The notes under the pieces: generated by a model
The model's input: the letters and a program-made list of their open reading frames with translations, nothing else
Database searches by the model: none
What the model was told of the DNA's origin: nothing
Assembly: GCA_013399895.1 (NCBI GenBank)
Contig: VXBA01000883.1
Location: forward strand, 940,189-1,004,188
DNA: 64,000 nucleotides
Direction of reading: 5' to 3'
DNA from: Serilophus lunatus
Taxonomy: Eukaryota > Chordata > Aves > Passeriformes > Eurylaimidae
Translations under genes and position numbers: made by a program
Shown: positions 24,725 to 39,075 of the stretch, one piece after another
Layout of the letters: each line of letters begins with the position of its first letter
Numbering within the stretch: the first letter of the stretch is position 1

Positions 24725-25565
24725 CAAATAATTTTATCAATACAAGCATTATACTGTCACATATTTTTATGAATTTATTCATCTAAAAGCATGCATGAAA
24801 AAAGCAACTTGCTCATGCTTATTTTCCAACAGATCAATAGAATTACTCTATTGATTACTACTTTTTCTTAAGTAGAAAAAGGTTTGATAATCCCATGGTA
24901 GTGCAGGGAGTAAACAGGCAGACCAGGATCTTTAATATTTAGTGTCAGATGCAGTCTATTATTAAATATTTAGGTAATTTTAATTGCTGCACTATAAACT
25001 TTAAATTTAGATAGGAATAATTTATAGCCTGTCAATTCTTTACAGGTTGATATTCCTTGAAACTTGCAATGAGATTGTTTTAAGGAACCACTGCTAGGAC
25101 ACTAATAAGGAACATTTTGTTCCTAAATTTGATAGTTCACTGGCTTTTGCACGTTCATAAAGCATCACAGTTCCTGAGGAGTTCTGACTTAAACTTGTTT
25201 CATACAGATTTAAAGCTTTACGTAGACTAGAATTAATACATTTTAAGATTCCTGTAGCACAAAGCCACCTATCTTAAATAGGAAAGGATTTCGAGGTTAT
25301 GTAGAGGATCTCCTTTCTCCTTCATTGCATGTTTAATCTCATAGATGTGGGATGCAGCTGTGTAATGTTTCTGTGATGAAGAAAATAATCAGCCTTATGT
25401 AACAAACTTTCAATTTGCAGTCTCTGTCTCTTACTAGGAAGGAAAGAGTAAACAGAAGTTTGTTCATAAGATAAAAGCTTGTGCAGACATACGTTTACAA
25501 ACATTTCTGTTGGACCTGAATCTCGTATTGAAGGCTGCATCTTGTTATTCCTGTCCTTCCTCCAG

Positions 25566-25639
25566 CCTCTTGAGGCTGAGGACTGAGTCAGTGAAATGAG
25601 AGACAGAGGAACGTGCAGTTGAGCTGCCTGCAGTGCCAG
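25566..25639 (+). other. possible 74-bp non-coding exon (speculative)
   Basis: The acceptor-like sequence CTGTCCTTCCTCCAG before 25566 and the donor CCAG|GTGAGC after 25639 are both strong. All three plus-strand frames contain stops in between, so if spliced it would be untranslated or part of a long non-coding RNA. No RNA evidence is available here. Confidence 0.1.
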
Positions 25640-28600
25640 GTGAGCACGTGAATGCTTATTGTGGCGGTGAGGGGAGAGAAGAAAGAGACCAGTAACTTCC
25701 ACAAACCCACTTTGCATTTAAATGGAATATTTTACAGAGGGATGGGGAATGGATTTCTTAGCAGTTGCAGCCCCTTCTGGTGCTTCTGACATCTGGATGC
25801 AATGCCCAGCTTTTATGCATTTAGACAGACAGAAATGCAAAGTGTTTATTCAGGGCAGAGATGTAGATGCTTAGACACAGCAGATTGTAGGTGCACACAA
25901 AAATGATACATTTTTGTGGTTGTGCTGTGTGAAAACTGAACACCAAGTCAGATAAAGATCAAATAAAAGGCCTGTTTCTCATTCTTATGCTTTCTATCTC
26001 TCACATTAATCTGAGATATTTTCTAATGAAAATGTGAGATGATCAGATCTTACTGAAATTTACATCCCTGAGTCTTTTACACATAATCCATAAACATCCA
26101 CAAATTTGTTGAAGGCCAGTGGTTGTGCAGTCAAATTTTAGATTGAGGTTGTGTTGTTCTGTCATTCTGTGATACTACCTTTTGTTCCAAGGGAAGGGCA
26201 AGCTTTCATAAAGGCAGGGACTGAGCTTTCTAGGCTAAATATTTATAATAAGGGGTTTAAAAGTGGATAACAGCACCACAGGTCAGGTGTCAGAGCAGAT
26301 TCTCTTTGAGTTTGCACCTGGAAGGTGAAGCTTTGAATCACACTTGCTTCAAGCAGAGGCTGTGGAATAACCAGGCTAAATGATTCAAGAGTCCTGAACT
26401 AAAGGGGTTAATTTGCATCTAGAAACTTTGTTATCCTGTCTGATGACTCAATGTCGATGTAAAGCTTTAGGCAGGGCACTCACTCTTGGTTAAAAGTAGC
26501 TCCTAAAAACACTTTTGCTATTCTTCTGGACCCTGCCAGAAAATAAAAGGAGAACTGGTTGATTTCTCTCTTAAATTATTTTTGTTTTTATTTTCGTGCT
26601 TGTAACAGTGATATCAGCCAAGCATTAAATTATAACCAATGAACATTGGTATATTTTCGAAGGACCACGTTCTCTTAAACTGTTCAGGTTTATAAAGAAA
26701 TTCCCATTAGAAGTAGGCATTGAAGTTACAATAAAATTATACATATTCTCTTCTTTAAAGATCATTATCATGTATTTCTAGCCAGGTACTTTGCTGAAAA
26801 GCTCATAGTGTGTTGATGTACCCTTTCTTTGATTTCAAAATTATTTCACATTTGGGCATGGAGGCAGCAGATGTGAATGCAAAGACTGTCTAATAGAATA
26901 TGAATGAATATGTGATGAATCCTTGTAAGCATCCTGTATTGATGAATTACAATGGCAGAAAAAATATGGTCCTGGCTTTGATGCATGAGGTCATACAGAT
27001 CTCACTTTATAATTCATAGCAAACATTTTCAGAAGCAAAATGGCTGCAGAACACACATCCTCCTAGGGGAAACTTATATCTGCACACAGTGTATTTGTGA
27101 ATCAAAATCATTCAGTCTGGAGGAGTGGATAGGCAAGGGTTTTGCAGTCTGGTTCAGCTGTGCTAGGGAACAATGAGAAGGGAAGGAGACTTCTCTGATC
27201 CTCTGCCAGCTGCAATGTCTGGCTGTGGTGCCATGTCTGGCTGCATTGTCATGTCATAGAGGAAACCTGCTCAGCTCACACAGCTTTCATCAAATTAGGA
27301 TCAAAGTAGTTTAGTGACTTATTAGTGGTCCATAATTAACAGGCAATAAGTGAAAGAATTATTTAGCAATTCAGCAATATAAGAGGTAAAATGTGGTGGT
27401 TTAATGAATACCTGAGTTCCTCAATACCCTCCTGTAGCTAATCTGCACAGCTCCAATTCCCCTTGCATGGTATTTGCACACCCTTTCTTTCAGACATGTA
27501 GGTTTATTAGCACCCCCTCTGCTGCACGTGTGAGGGCAAGCGTCCTGTAGGAGCCGCAGAGGCTGCAGCTCTGTGTGTTTATCTGCGCAGCTCCCTACAA
27601 TCTGCTCATCCAGGCAGCAGTCAGAAAGCATCCCACAAGTTTACATGATCAGATCTGAGATGAGAGTCCATAACATGAACATGATACATTGATTCAGCTT
27701 TTAGTCTAAACAGTGAGTCTTAATTCCTTCAGCACTGGCTTTGTGACACAAATCATTCTCTGCTAACAAAGCACATTTTCTTACATCTTAATTTACTAAG
27801 ATTAATTTTAGAAAGTTCAACTTTGTGCAAGCCCTTAGCGAGACAAATTTTTCATTAATTTTAGTCAACCATCAAATTATACTGAGTAATTTCATATGCA
27901 GCAATGATTTAAATTAAAGGGATAACCTATTCACTGATGCAAACGAAACTGATCTCAAAATTAAAAGGTCAGATCCTTAACTGGTATGAATTAGTGTAGT
28001 TCTTTAGAAGACAATGCAGCTGAAGTCAACAGGGCTGCACTGGCCTGTGCCAGACAAGCCCACGGCACAAGGACTCCCTCCCCCCTTGTCTGGAGCACAA
28101 GGCTCAGCTGGTGATCAGGCACCAGGGAGTCCTGCCAGGGACAAGCTGGAATTGAAGCAGATATCCCAGAATGGGAGGTAGAAGGCTACAGGCCACAACC
28201 TAGTGAACATGCTTGAGCCTGGCAATAGTCTATTTCTTTAATACAAGCTGGCAGTTGGCCATTTACCCCTTTTAAATGTTCAGGGTGTTTTTCTGAGCAG
28301 ATTGTTTCAGCCCTTATCCTACTTTAAGTCAGCAGAGAAGAAAGATGCTGTGTGTTTCAGTTGGTCAGACCTTGTCACCGTTACCCTGTTGGGATGGCAG
28401 GTTGTTCCACAAGCAGCTATACTAAAAACAATAATGATACTCAGGGGTTCAAACAAGCAAATAAGGGTGAACCTAATCAACCCTGACAGCTGCTAAGCCT
28501 ATAAGTCAGGTTTCACTTGCCTCGAGGATCAGACTCTACAGGTAAATATTAGATGTAACCCTCTACCCGCAGAATAGATCTTGATCACGACATCCAGATT

Positions 28601-31600
28601 TCAAGCTGTGTTTGAGTGGTTATTAATCAGGTGTTCAAATATAGAATCCATCTTTTGAGGAGGAATAGTCTCTCCCCTTTGGTTTCTGTGAAACAGCAAA
28701 ATCCTGAGCCTTGCTGCCTTGAATGTTCAGTGCCGCCCAAGGCCAACCCTTCCTATTTACACAAGGACCGACCCAAGCTCTGTTGGGCTGGTTGTTTCTG
28801 AGATCAGCGTTTCAAACAAGCCCAGCAGTTCTTGGTGGCTCTGAGCCTGGGTAAAGTTGATTTTTCCATTGATTTGGGGGAATTTGGACCAGGCCTACAT
28901 CCTGTTACTTGAAATTGATTGAATAAGCTGTTTATTCTCCGAAAGGCTGGAGAATGTTCCTACTGGCTTGGCAGGAATATACTCCCTTTTGGAGAAGAAA
29001 TAAGAGCCTGAATTTCAACCTGGTTCTCCCACTGGCTTCTTCTGGCAGAGTGGCCCTATTAAGTGCATGGAGAGCAGAGTCTGTGAACCTTTCTGAAATT
29101 ACTGCTGACAGATTAATGTTCCTGCAATTACACTGGAATGTCTTGGAAACACAAATATTAATTAAGAGTATTGAACGAATTTGGGACAGTCTTCAATAAT
29201 GTTGAGCAGAAATCCTGTAAAAATATAACAAAGTGTAAGCATTGGGAAAATAATCAGCATTAGTCACAGTAGATAAAGTAATTGTTAAAGAGTAAAGTGA
29301 TTTTTGGCTCTAAATTTATATCAAGCCTTACTAGTATAGATCATGTAATATAGCAATAATAGTTTTTCTAAATTCAGCCTTATGTCAAGTCTGGAGTAGT
29401 GTCAGAAATACGTGCTGTGTTTTAAGGTATATTTCAAAGTTCTGTGACCCTGCTTCTTTGAGCTATTCCATGCATGCACATTGGCTGAGAAGTCTACTAG
29501 TCAGTTAAGAAGTCCATAAATGCAGTCCATAAAAAATCAAGTGCTTATAAAATAACAATGACTGGTGTCTTTTTGAAACACTGGGGATATTTTTTTCTCT
29601 TTCTATGTTTTGTACCAGAGTTATTTTATTTTTGTTGGAGAGGTTCAGGAAACTATAGTTAATGGATCAGATCATTTAAGGGCAGAGAGTCTCATATTTC
29701 GCTCCTCTTGGCCTCCCCTCTGGTTCACACAGTGCCTGTTTCCTGCTGCATGACACTCCAAAGGGCCACTCGTTCTCTTTCTACAGGTTAAAGTCATGAA
29801 AAAAACAACACAAATGTTTGCCTTATAACTTGGTGATGTTGATGTGAGTGTACTCCTTCAGCTGACAGTACTGACTGACCTTTTCCTTATCATACCCCTT
29901 TTTGCCTTGTACAATCAAATTTATGTGTGTTCCTCTGTGTATGATGGGAAGGGTCGCGTCTGCTCCAGGCTGCAGCAAGGAGAGTGGGGCCTGCTCCAAA
30001 ACAGCACTCAAGCATCTGTTTGGTCTAACAGGAGAACTGAAACAGGCCTTATCCCTTTTCTTCAATATTGCTTAAGTAAATTACTAAATGAGATTAATTA
30101 ACAGTCCTTTCATCTGCATTTTATCACGTGTCCTTACTATAGAGCTAAAGAGAATGAGCTAGTTAAGCATATCACAGTGGCAATGTTTTAAGAGTTATCC
30201 TGTGAAACATTTTTTTTTCATTTGCATGTCATGAACATCCTGTGAATTTTTTGTTTATAGTTTGCCTTTAAAGGTGAGTTACCTTCATGCTATATCTTTC
30301 CTCATTTGTAATGATGCCACAAATTTAAAAGGAAAAAATCTAATGTAAATACTAAAAATGTTCCAGCAAGGCTGAAACAAATGAAATCACAGCTTGCCCT
30401 GAAAATTATCAGCAGGAGAAATAACCAAAGAAATGTATATTCTCTTATCTGTACCAAAGCTTTGATTAAGACAACAAAATAAGTAGACCATAATGTTCTC
30501 TGTGTATTTTAAAAGCATAATCATACTTCAAATGAGAATATATATGTATGAATTCACATCAGATAGGTAATTAACCTTATGCCACAAAATATTTCAAATC
30601 TCCCTGTCCTTGAGAATTTACTAATGGCATATAAACTATTTACATCTTTTTTGAATAATTTATCCTGTCCTTCCATTATGTCAAATGAATTTATAATCTT
30701 AGATAATGAAGCATTCCTGAGTGAAAGTTAATATAGAGCCATACCTCCTACTGAGTACAAGTCTGTGAAAATACTTTTTTTCCCCCCACAGAACTTTATA
30801 AATTCTTTAAATGTACTTATCCCACCAAGTCTAGGATCAGAGACCTTGAGTTTGTGCAGGATTTGCTGATATAAAACAAGATAATTCTATTTATCTGAAA
30901 AGAGCAAGTCCTGTTTTTTCACCAGTGTTAAGTTAAAGAGTTGAGCCCAGAATATTTAACTCTGCCAGAGACATGTGGATGTTAACTTTATTTAGACGAA
31001 TATTCTATCCCAATATTACCCTTCATGTCATGACATTTAATTAAGAAAGGTCGTTTTTGTCTTCTTCAGAGTGTTTGCGAACATGAAACTGTGTTTCCCT
31101 TATGCATATGTTCTTCTGCACAGAGGGATTAAAATCAGCACAGTTAAGGTCACCATAGCTAGTCTTGTGTTGAAGAAAAATTATCAGACCAAGCTGCCTA
31201 AAATTAAGTTGTCCCATGAAAGTTTGACTTTGTGCCTGTGCTTGATGACTTGTACTTAAAGACTCACACCCATGTCATTCTAGGACACAAAAATAAGTGG
31301 GCAATAACTTTCACATGCTTATAAGCCACAAGATAAGCAACCCACTTTTCTTATTTGCCTCTTATTGTTTGTAACCGTTTAATAAGGTTATTGGAAAGAA
31401 ACAGCTACTGATCGTACATTAGATCTTTTATTAAAGCTTAGAACAGCATTTAAGAACAGATATTTTCTTTTAATTGTACATGTGCCAGTAGGAATGAATG
31501 GTGATAGGGTCTCTATACCATGAAAATAGATCTTTTTCTTCCTTTTTCCCAAGTTGAAGGGCCCTTCAGCATTTTATTTGTTTGTTTAACTGTAAAGTTC

Positions 31601-34600
31601 ACCCTCTATGGCTATTTGTCCTCACCCTTAATCTTGTTAGGTGTGCTGTGTTCTCACCTTTCTTTTTCAAATAATGAAGAGGTTTGCTCCTCTTTTACAT
31701 TTGTCACTTCCAGTCCCCTTCATTTTGGCCTCAAGTTTCCTTTGCTGAAGCACAATCTCTGTGTAAGGCACCAAGATGCTCCACGAGGATCAAAGCTCAA
31801 TCTTCTCCTTTTTAGTCATAGCAGGAAAGGATGTTTGGAAGTGCAGCTTCTGAATCTCCAGGTCTCTAAGTTCGCAAATCTTTTGATTTTCTCCCTGTGA
31901 AACCTGGAATTCCCCAAATGCTACCCTTTCAGCATGATTGTAAAAATAACAGAAATTACTAACACGATGGAAGAGTGATAAAAGTCAAGTAGAAAATAAC
32001 GTTCCTAATAACTGAAAGAAAGGCTCAGAAAACAGAAGGACTGATGCCCTACAGGAATGTGTCTCTCTAAGAGCTAGAACACTTCAGTACCCTGGTTCAC
32101 ATCTTCCAATGGACAGGTCACTTGGATGAAGCTTCCAGTGTGTGATTTAGAAACATCATGTTAAGCCAAATAAGAGAAGTGTCTTCTAAAAGGTCACAGT
32201 TGGAATTCTGGATAACTTAATGAAATTCTTCTCTTTTCCCCACTCCCGGGGCTCTTCTTAAATGATGAGCTTAAATGGGAGGAAATTGTTGGTGGTTTAA
32301 TGATTCTACAGCACATTGATATTACAATGATATTTTAGGAATGCAAATTGGCTGATGGATGGAAAGATGAAAAGAAAAAGCCTTTCTCCAAGAAAAAAGT
32401 ATCTAGCAGGCTTTACATTTCAGTAATAGATGTGGCCAAAAGTGTTCTGAATGTATCATTAGGACTTTTCATATTTTTCCAAACCACTCCATTTATTTCA
32501 TATGAAAATAAACCTGTGATAGTTTTCCTTCTGGGCAAATCTTAGTTCTGCAACAAAAGAGTTTTGCTGTAAGCTGAAGATACCCTAGGCCATGAGTGTG
32601 CTCTGCTATTTTCCATGAAATTTAAGATTGCAGTCAGCTGTCAGACTTCTGTTTCCTATTTTACCAGAAGACATAATTCATCCTGTGAGCTGACTTAAAA
32701 GTGGAATTTCAGCAAGACTAGACAACTTGGATTTGAGGACATATGCTTCCCCTTTTGAAAAGGTCACTCTATGCCTCGAACACAATCTCTCATTTCTGTT
32801 CTTATTCCTTTGCAGCTTTGTAAATTGAAATATGCCACAAAATTTGTGGAAGCATGTAGAGCAAGGAGATATGTGTGACTAAGAGTTTTGATAATTAAAC
32901 CTCTACTGTGGTCTTCCTGATGAAAAGTTCCTATTTTTCTATTTTTCCATTAGCTTCTTTATATATTGGAAGAATGGACTCTTCCTTTTACTATTTATAT
33001 ACATAATGATGAAGTCCAGGTGCTCAAAGTGCCTTAAAATCAACAAACCATGTAGATTAATCCTGATTCAGAAGCTATTTTACTCTGGAGGAAACAAATC
33101 AGATATGTTCATTTTCTGTTGATATGCTGCTGAAATATTTTTTCCCAACTTTAAATGGCGAGAGAGAATAAAACTTTTTAATGCGTGCCTAGATCATAAG
33201 TGATTGTTAAGTGACCTGTACTGTCAGACTTCAGCTTTTTTCCTGGCGTCTATGTACAGGTGGATGCAACTGATGGGGATATTTCTTTTTCTTAGATGTG
33301 AAGAATTACAGGATTTCTGAAGAGAAAAGATACCTTACACTGTGCTTAGTGGCTCCATATTGATGCTGACTGTCATTTGTGGATAGAAAAATTTTACCAA
33401 TGCAGAAAAGGCTACTTGCAGCTGGCTTTGCAGCAGGGCCCTGAGGGCAAAAGCCTCAGCTCAAAAAATGCCCTGGGGCAAAGGAGGCAGCCTGGCAGAG
33501 ACCCCAGTCTTCACCCAGCCCTTCTCAAAGATCCCAAGGATGGCCAAATGCAAGAGCTCTGTGTTGCAGGACTGGCCTCAAGCACAGCCCCAAAATGCCT
33601 CTAGTAGGGGAAGGCTCAGGGCATTTATTGGTACCAGGGTCATTGTTTTGCCCTTAGAGAAAACCACCAATAATTACAACTTGTCATTCTTCCACGAACA
33701 AAGCAGCCAGCCTGGTGATGTGCAATAAAAATAACTGGAGGAGTCAAAGGCAGTCTTTCAAAGTAATTTTTATAAAGGCAAGAGATCAAGTGACACAATC
33801 TTCCTAGCCACTTCAACAAATATAGGGTGATGATTAGCAAATAAAACTCAGTAATTGTAGTTTTCTGCTCAACTCAGTATAATTTGCTGAAGTATCTATG
33901 TCAATCAAAGTTATATTTGGATTGACACTGTAGGGATATGTAAAACCTATTTCTGAATAAATATTTAAAGAGATTATACAAGCAATGATGTCCAAAGCTC
34001 AGGGATTTTCCCTGGAAAGATAAAGATTAGTTATTGATAATAACCTAAAACTTCATCTGATTATCTACAATAGTCTAAGCCTTAATAATTATAGCCCTAG
34101 GCTTAGAAAATGGAACAATTACTCCTCCATCCCCAAACATTAAGGTCTGGACCTATTTGCCCTCACAGAGCATCTCCAGTGGCATTAGAAATATCCACCA
34201 GGACTGTGGGATACACTTGCATTTCTAGAACAATAGCTGGAAGGTGTGAAAAGCAGGCCAGGACATGTTAGTAGGCTCTTGAACATTCAGTGCTAATAGA
34301 ATCCTGTCTTTCACAAGGCAAATAATTGTAGGCAGAGAGATAAAAATGTTTTTAATCTGACTTGACTTTCTCTAGGACCTTCCACAAAGTAAGAATTTGT
34401 ATAAAACCTGCAATTTTCAAAAGCAATTCACCAGCAAACCAGGATATTTTGTTTTGAAATGTTATTTTCCATGTATGTACTTAACTCCGACTTTCAAAAG
34501 GGAAAATGGGAAGTTAGTAATGGTATCAAAGCAAGCACAAAATTTTAAACTGGTAAGGAAAGTTAATACAACAAGAAATGTTGACTTGATCCATTATGCC

Positions 34601-36074
34601 AATGCAACTGACATTTTATTCTTTTAAAATGACTGCTAAAACAAAAAGTGGGAAACCAAATCTTCCCCTTACTTGCTCTGAAACATTATCACTTTCAAAA
34701 CTAAGGATGATGGTATCCTTCCAGGAGTCTCCTGTCAGAAGTAGACATTTCCTGCTCTCAATCATTTTCTAACCCTGGAGCTTGTAATGGGTGAAGTGAG
34801 TTTGTCTGGAGTTATTAATTTTCTTCAGCAATTTTGGAAGGACAACCATCAAAAATAGATGCATGCAAATGTATCATTTAACTAAAAAGCATACTGCATG
34901 CAAAATTTGGCCTTGAGTAAATGATATCAAGTAGGTCACTTTAATCACTGACTTGGATTTTTTAGTTCCTTTCAAGTCTTTTTATCAAAATTTCAGAACA
35001 TAGTAACAAGTCAAGAAAATATGAGTTTTCCATTGCAAAATTGATGATGGCTTGATCCTTCCAGTTTTTTGTATGCAGAATCTTTATCTGAAGCTATTTC
35101 ACAGGTGTCCTCAGTAACACTTCATAACTTCTGCCTTTTCAATCACCAATTGAGCCAATGGTCAGATTTCAGTTGTTCAAGCTGAAATTTCTCTTCCCTA
35201 GAGACTCAGAATTCTATCATGCCTGCATTCCCATTTCCCTTCAGGAAGATCTTTATGGTGCACATTTATTGTTTATATTTCTGAGTAGAGAACAAAGCAA
35301 TAGAAACATTTTAACGTCTTTTTAAGTAATATTTTAATTGGCCCTGTTCCTTTTGATAGTTTACGTTTGTCTTAACAAGCACACAAAAACATCTGGTGAA
35401 AAAAAAAGAGAATTAACTAATTCAAGCAACACTGTTAAAATACTTTTCATTTACAACCAGATGAAACATAATATTATATACCTAAGCATACTTTTCACAC
35501 ATTTAATTCCATAGCACTCTTTTATGTTGAAAGAAATATGCCTGACTTTATTTGTTTTTACAACTGCTATATTGCCTTTTCTGATGTTTTGTGGATCACA
35601 GATGGAGAGACATTGGACTAGAAACTGCATATTTCTTCCACCACCCTTCACCTATATGCAAGTGTCTGTAAAATCTTAAAATTGCTCCATTATTTAATAT
35701 GTTCTTGGAATTCTATTTTCCCATTGAAAGTTGAATATACATGTAATTTTTAGTGGCACTTCATGGTGTTATTCCCAAAATAATTACATTTAGAATCAAA
35801 CAGATGTTTTGATTATTTTTTTTCTTTTTTTTTTTTTGTTCTAGATGGGCCCTTATTAGCACAATAAACTTACTCCTTATGTGACTGTTCTGAGCTCTTT
35901 TCATTGTCCCAAAAGGACTCCTTTCATTTAGATAATACACTTATTTACAACCCCGCTCGAACCATCTGCTCCTTTTAATGTAGTCTTTTTCTCTTAAAAA
36001 GTCTTAAAACTTCAGGATGAACCTTTTATTGTGATATGAAAAAGTTGATGGTTGTAAAAATTTCAGAAAACTGG

Positions 36075-36520
36075 AAGAGACGGCTCCTCTGGCTCCTGCT
36101 CAGCAGGTTGCTGGGAGATCTTGTCCATAGCCTTGCTAACGAGAAAGGAAATTACAGGCAATGCTCTCCTCTGCAGAGGGGGTCATTTCACAGCAATTAG
36201 CTGAGCTGTCCAGAACAGCCTCCTCTTGATAAATCCATACTGCTCCTCATTGTCTGGTCCTTCATGTGTTTGGCAGTGGCTTCTGTGAGGATATGCTCTA
36301 CAATCTTGTCAAGGAAGTGAAATTAGATTGCCCTGCCTGTAGTTCTCTCTGCCTTTTAGTGAAGATGGTTTGCCATGGCTTTTCAGATATGATAGTCATC
36401 TACCACGAATCATATACATCCCCAGTCTTGGATGCAGCCTGATCAATCCCATGGACCCATCCATGTCCTGTAAAACCCTGACTTGATCCTTGCCAGTCTC
36501 TCCACCAGACTTAGGGCCTC
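36075..36520 (-). mobile_element. CR1 LINE fragment, reverse-transcriptase region, decayed
   Basis: Read on the minus strand, the fragment shows the order found in the bird CR1 second open frame: a segment reading EHILTEATAKHMKDQTMRSS, then QYGFIKR after a one-base shift, then a stretch like the family's CLTNLIAF block, then VSKAMDK, which lines up with the family's SKAFD motif A. The aspartate codon of that motif, near 36123, is kept. The upstream part (about 36300-36520) also reads like CR1 sequence antisense to the plus strand. Frameshifts and in-frame stops show that it is dead. Both the 5' end and the 3' tail are absent, so it is an internal fragment; the boundaries are approximate. Confidence 0.8.
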
Positions 36521-38749
36521 ATGGGAAATGCTTCATACTGTTAGTGCTAGTGATGAATCCCAGGGTTGGAAGGAAGTACTGGGATTGAACAGCACTGGGA
36601 GGAGACAGATGGAGTAAGAAGTAGTAAATGGCTGACAGCCATATCAGCAGACAAAGGATATGTGTTACTTATTTGGAGTTGTTTATGCTGAAGACAAAGC
36701 AAATTTAAGTATTTGAGAATGAAGCAGATGGGATGGACACGGTTTTCAGAAGTGTGAGAAGAATACGAGGTTTTACCCAATGCATATGTCAAATCATATG
36801 CCAGCAGAGAGAACAAAAATAGATATTTACATTTGCAGTACGCTTGTAGCAGCTTTCCGTGAGGTGGAAAACAAAGCTTTTCTATTAACCACTGGTGAAT
36901 GAACGTGCTCTTCTTGAACAATCTGTACTTTAAAATTGTGTATCTGGTGCTGGAAGTAAACCAGTAGAGCTAATGAAAACAATAAGCTCCAAGCTATTAT
37001 AACTTACCTTTTTCTAGAATCCATACACTGCAGGCATGAAAGACACAAAGCTGTAGGCAGCAAGGGCTGAACTGCAGTGTTTTCTCAGGCATTGGACTAC
37101 GGTGTACTCCTGTTTCTGTTGCTGACTCTCAGCTCATCCCCTGGCTGGCATTAAACATTCTCTCATTCTCCCATCTTTTCTTTCTCTCACCATCTATTTA
37201 TATACAGATGTATGAGATCTTTCTCATGATTCAATGTACCATGGGACTTTCATCTTAACTAAGCTTCCAGGGTCTATGACTACAGTAGAAATATGTTATT
37301 TACCTCTGAAGTGTAAGTTTTTAGTAAGAATAAACACTCTACATTTCTTTACTTCATATGGGTTCTCCACACTTGAAGAATGCATATCATGCACAGGGCT
37401 CACAGCATTCCTCAGGGTCAGCAACTGATCTGGGAAGAGAGAAAAAGAAACCTGATCCTTTTAAATCAACTGATCAGTGAATATACGCTCTAAGATTTAG
37501 TGATTTGGGCTCTATATGAAAGTTTTAGTGGCATGAGGTGAAAAATAGGAAGAAATTAGCTGATTTACTGAACATGGTGCAGATAGAAGAGAAGCATACA
37601 CTCAAGATGAATAAACATAAAACCAGCTCTTTAAAACCTGATCATTATTTTAGTAGTTGGAATGTGCATTTGCTGTGCTGGTTGTGTGCAGCTACTGCTA
37701 AATTATTGCTACAAGAAGGCTTTTGATCAGGTTCTTGGGCTTTGTACGTGCCTCTCTTCTTAATGAATTCTCATTTTAGCTTAAAATAATTTTTTCCTAA
37801 AAAAACAGAAGCAAAGGGAAACTTTAGAGGAATATAGCATAATTCTACAAATTGCAATTTTCTACTATAATTGTTATGATACTTTGTGGAAAGTTGAAAA
37901 CACGTTGAGTGATTGCTACAAGCTATTAAAAAGGGGATGTAGAAGAAATTTTCGAAATTCTGTAAAAGTTACTTTTAAAGTGTGACCATCAGAAATATAG
38001 AAGATCGTTAATGAGACTTCATGCTGAGCTGCACATTTCTAATTAAACTAAATGTAGTATTTGTCAGAGAAAATAATTTTCCTGTCTGTTTGTATTCATC
38101 ACAATTACATATGCCATGTTTTATGCTTTCGGACCAAAAAGAGCTGTATTTTCCTCCAGGTATATCATCAATGACTACAGTACTGGAAAAATAATTGATT
38201 CTCTCTCTAATTTTTTTATGAATTACAGTCAAGCAGATGCAGTTGGGTTTGTAATTGAACATATTTTACTGTACTGCAAGAGTGGCAGTCAGGAAACCAC
38301 CTTTGAGTAACTTATGAAAAATGAAGTAATTTCCTTAATATTTAGGAAATAAGAATTTGCATTTTGTTTCTCAGAAGTTGTCCAAAGTTCAATTTTCATT
38401 CTTTTTTTTTTCCCCTTCTTCATTTTGTGCAAGTTCAAGGGTGTTTTTTCCAACATTTTAAATAGTCATTTTTTATTTTTCACTTTATATTCTTCAGGTA
38501 ATTTGAACTATTTTACTGAAAACACCTCCTAATGTTTTGAGGTGTAATTGCACAGCAGTCTGCAGTTAATAAAGCACAGCAGTTTGCAAAGTGAACCTCT
38601 TAGCATCGCATCCACCCTTTTCTTCCTCTGTGAGAAACCATAGTTATACCTCATCTGGGAAGGACATTGGGTCTCCATCTTTCTAAGACAGACGCGTCAG
38701 TTCAAAAGGGATGCATGGAAAGCTCCCTACCCATGCTCCTCAAACAAGC

Positions 38750-39075
38750 ATATCTCTTAAGACAATAAAGTGTCTAAATCATTGCATTATTAATGATGCA
38801 CCAAAAAGCCTTCTCTTTCCAAATGGAATGCTCAATCATTTAAACTTTTTACTCTGAAATTATCAGCAGCAATTCAATGGTGCAGCTGGCTATAAATGGA
38901 GGCAGGTTGCCCGTGGCAATGTCAGATGGGATCACATCAGGCTGAAGGCCTTGGCAGTAATCTGGGCTGACAGCTTCCCCCATTACAGCTTTTTCCTCGC
39001 CGCTCTATCAGCGCTCGGTGTGATGCAAACGGACAGGCCCTGTTTGCGGTCGATGTATCGGCACCGCGTGTCCCT
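38750..39075. promoter_or_regulatory. possible conserved regulatory element with CpG-dense end
   Basis: The left part carries homeodomain-like ATTATTAATGATG near 38788 and a mixed, non-repetitive composition. The right end, about 38990-39075, has roughly ten CpG in 85 bases, far above the surrounding sequence. Retained CpG in a depleted background suggests methylation-free status or selection. No TATA box plus start arrangement is convincing, so this is called only as a possible element. Confidence 0.2.

Larger units (their letters stand above)
23359..36074. other. non-coding AT-rich sequence, no gene seen
   Basis: More than 12 kb without a supportable gene. Open frames such as 25322-25717 (minus, 131 codons) and 31520-31900 (plus, 126 codons) have no recognisable domain. 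Several pyrimidine tracts end in AG (for example near 23940, 29786, 30791 and 31069) but lack a matching donor with an open frame. Simple repeats are at 24711-24724 and, as a T-rich tract, about 35814-35837. Confidence 0.6.

Noticed and set aside
26130..26170. CR1 3' tail (TTCTGTCATTCTGTGATA)
   Set aside because: Only a short resemblance; the conserved upstream CR1 tail wording is absent.
30261..30273. 13-bp microexon between TTTGTTTATAG and GTGAGT
   Set aside because: It is too short to support, is not a multiple of three, and such site pairs arise by chance.
35814..35865. Acceptor after a long T tract at GTTCTAG (35846)
   Set aside because: The pyrimidine tract is good, but all following frames close quickly and no donor is present.
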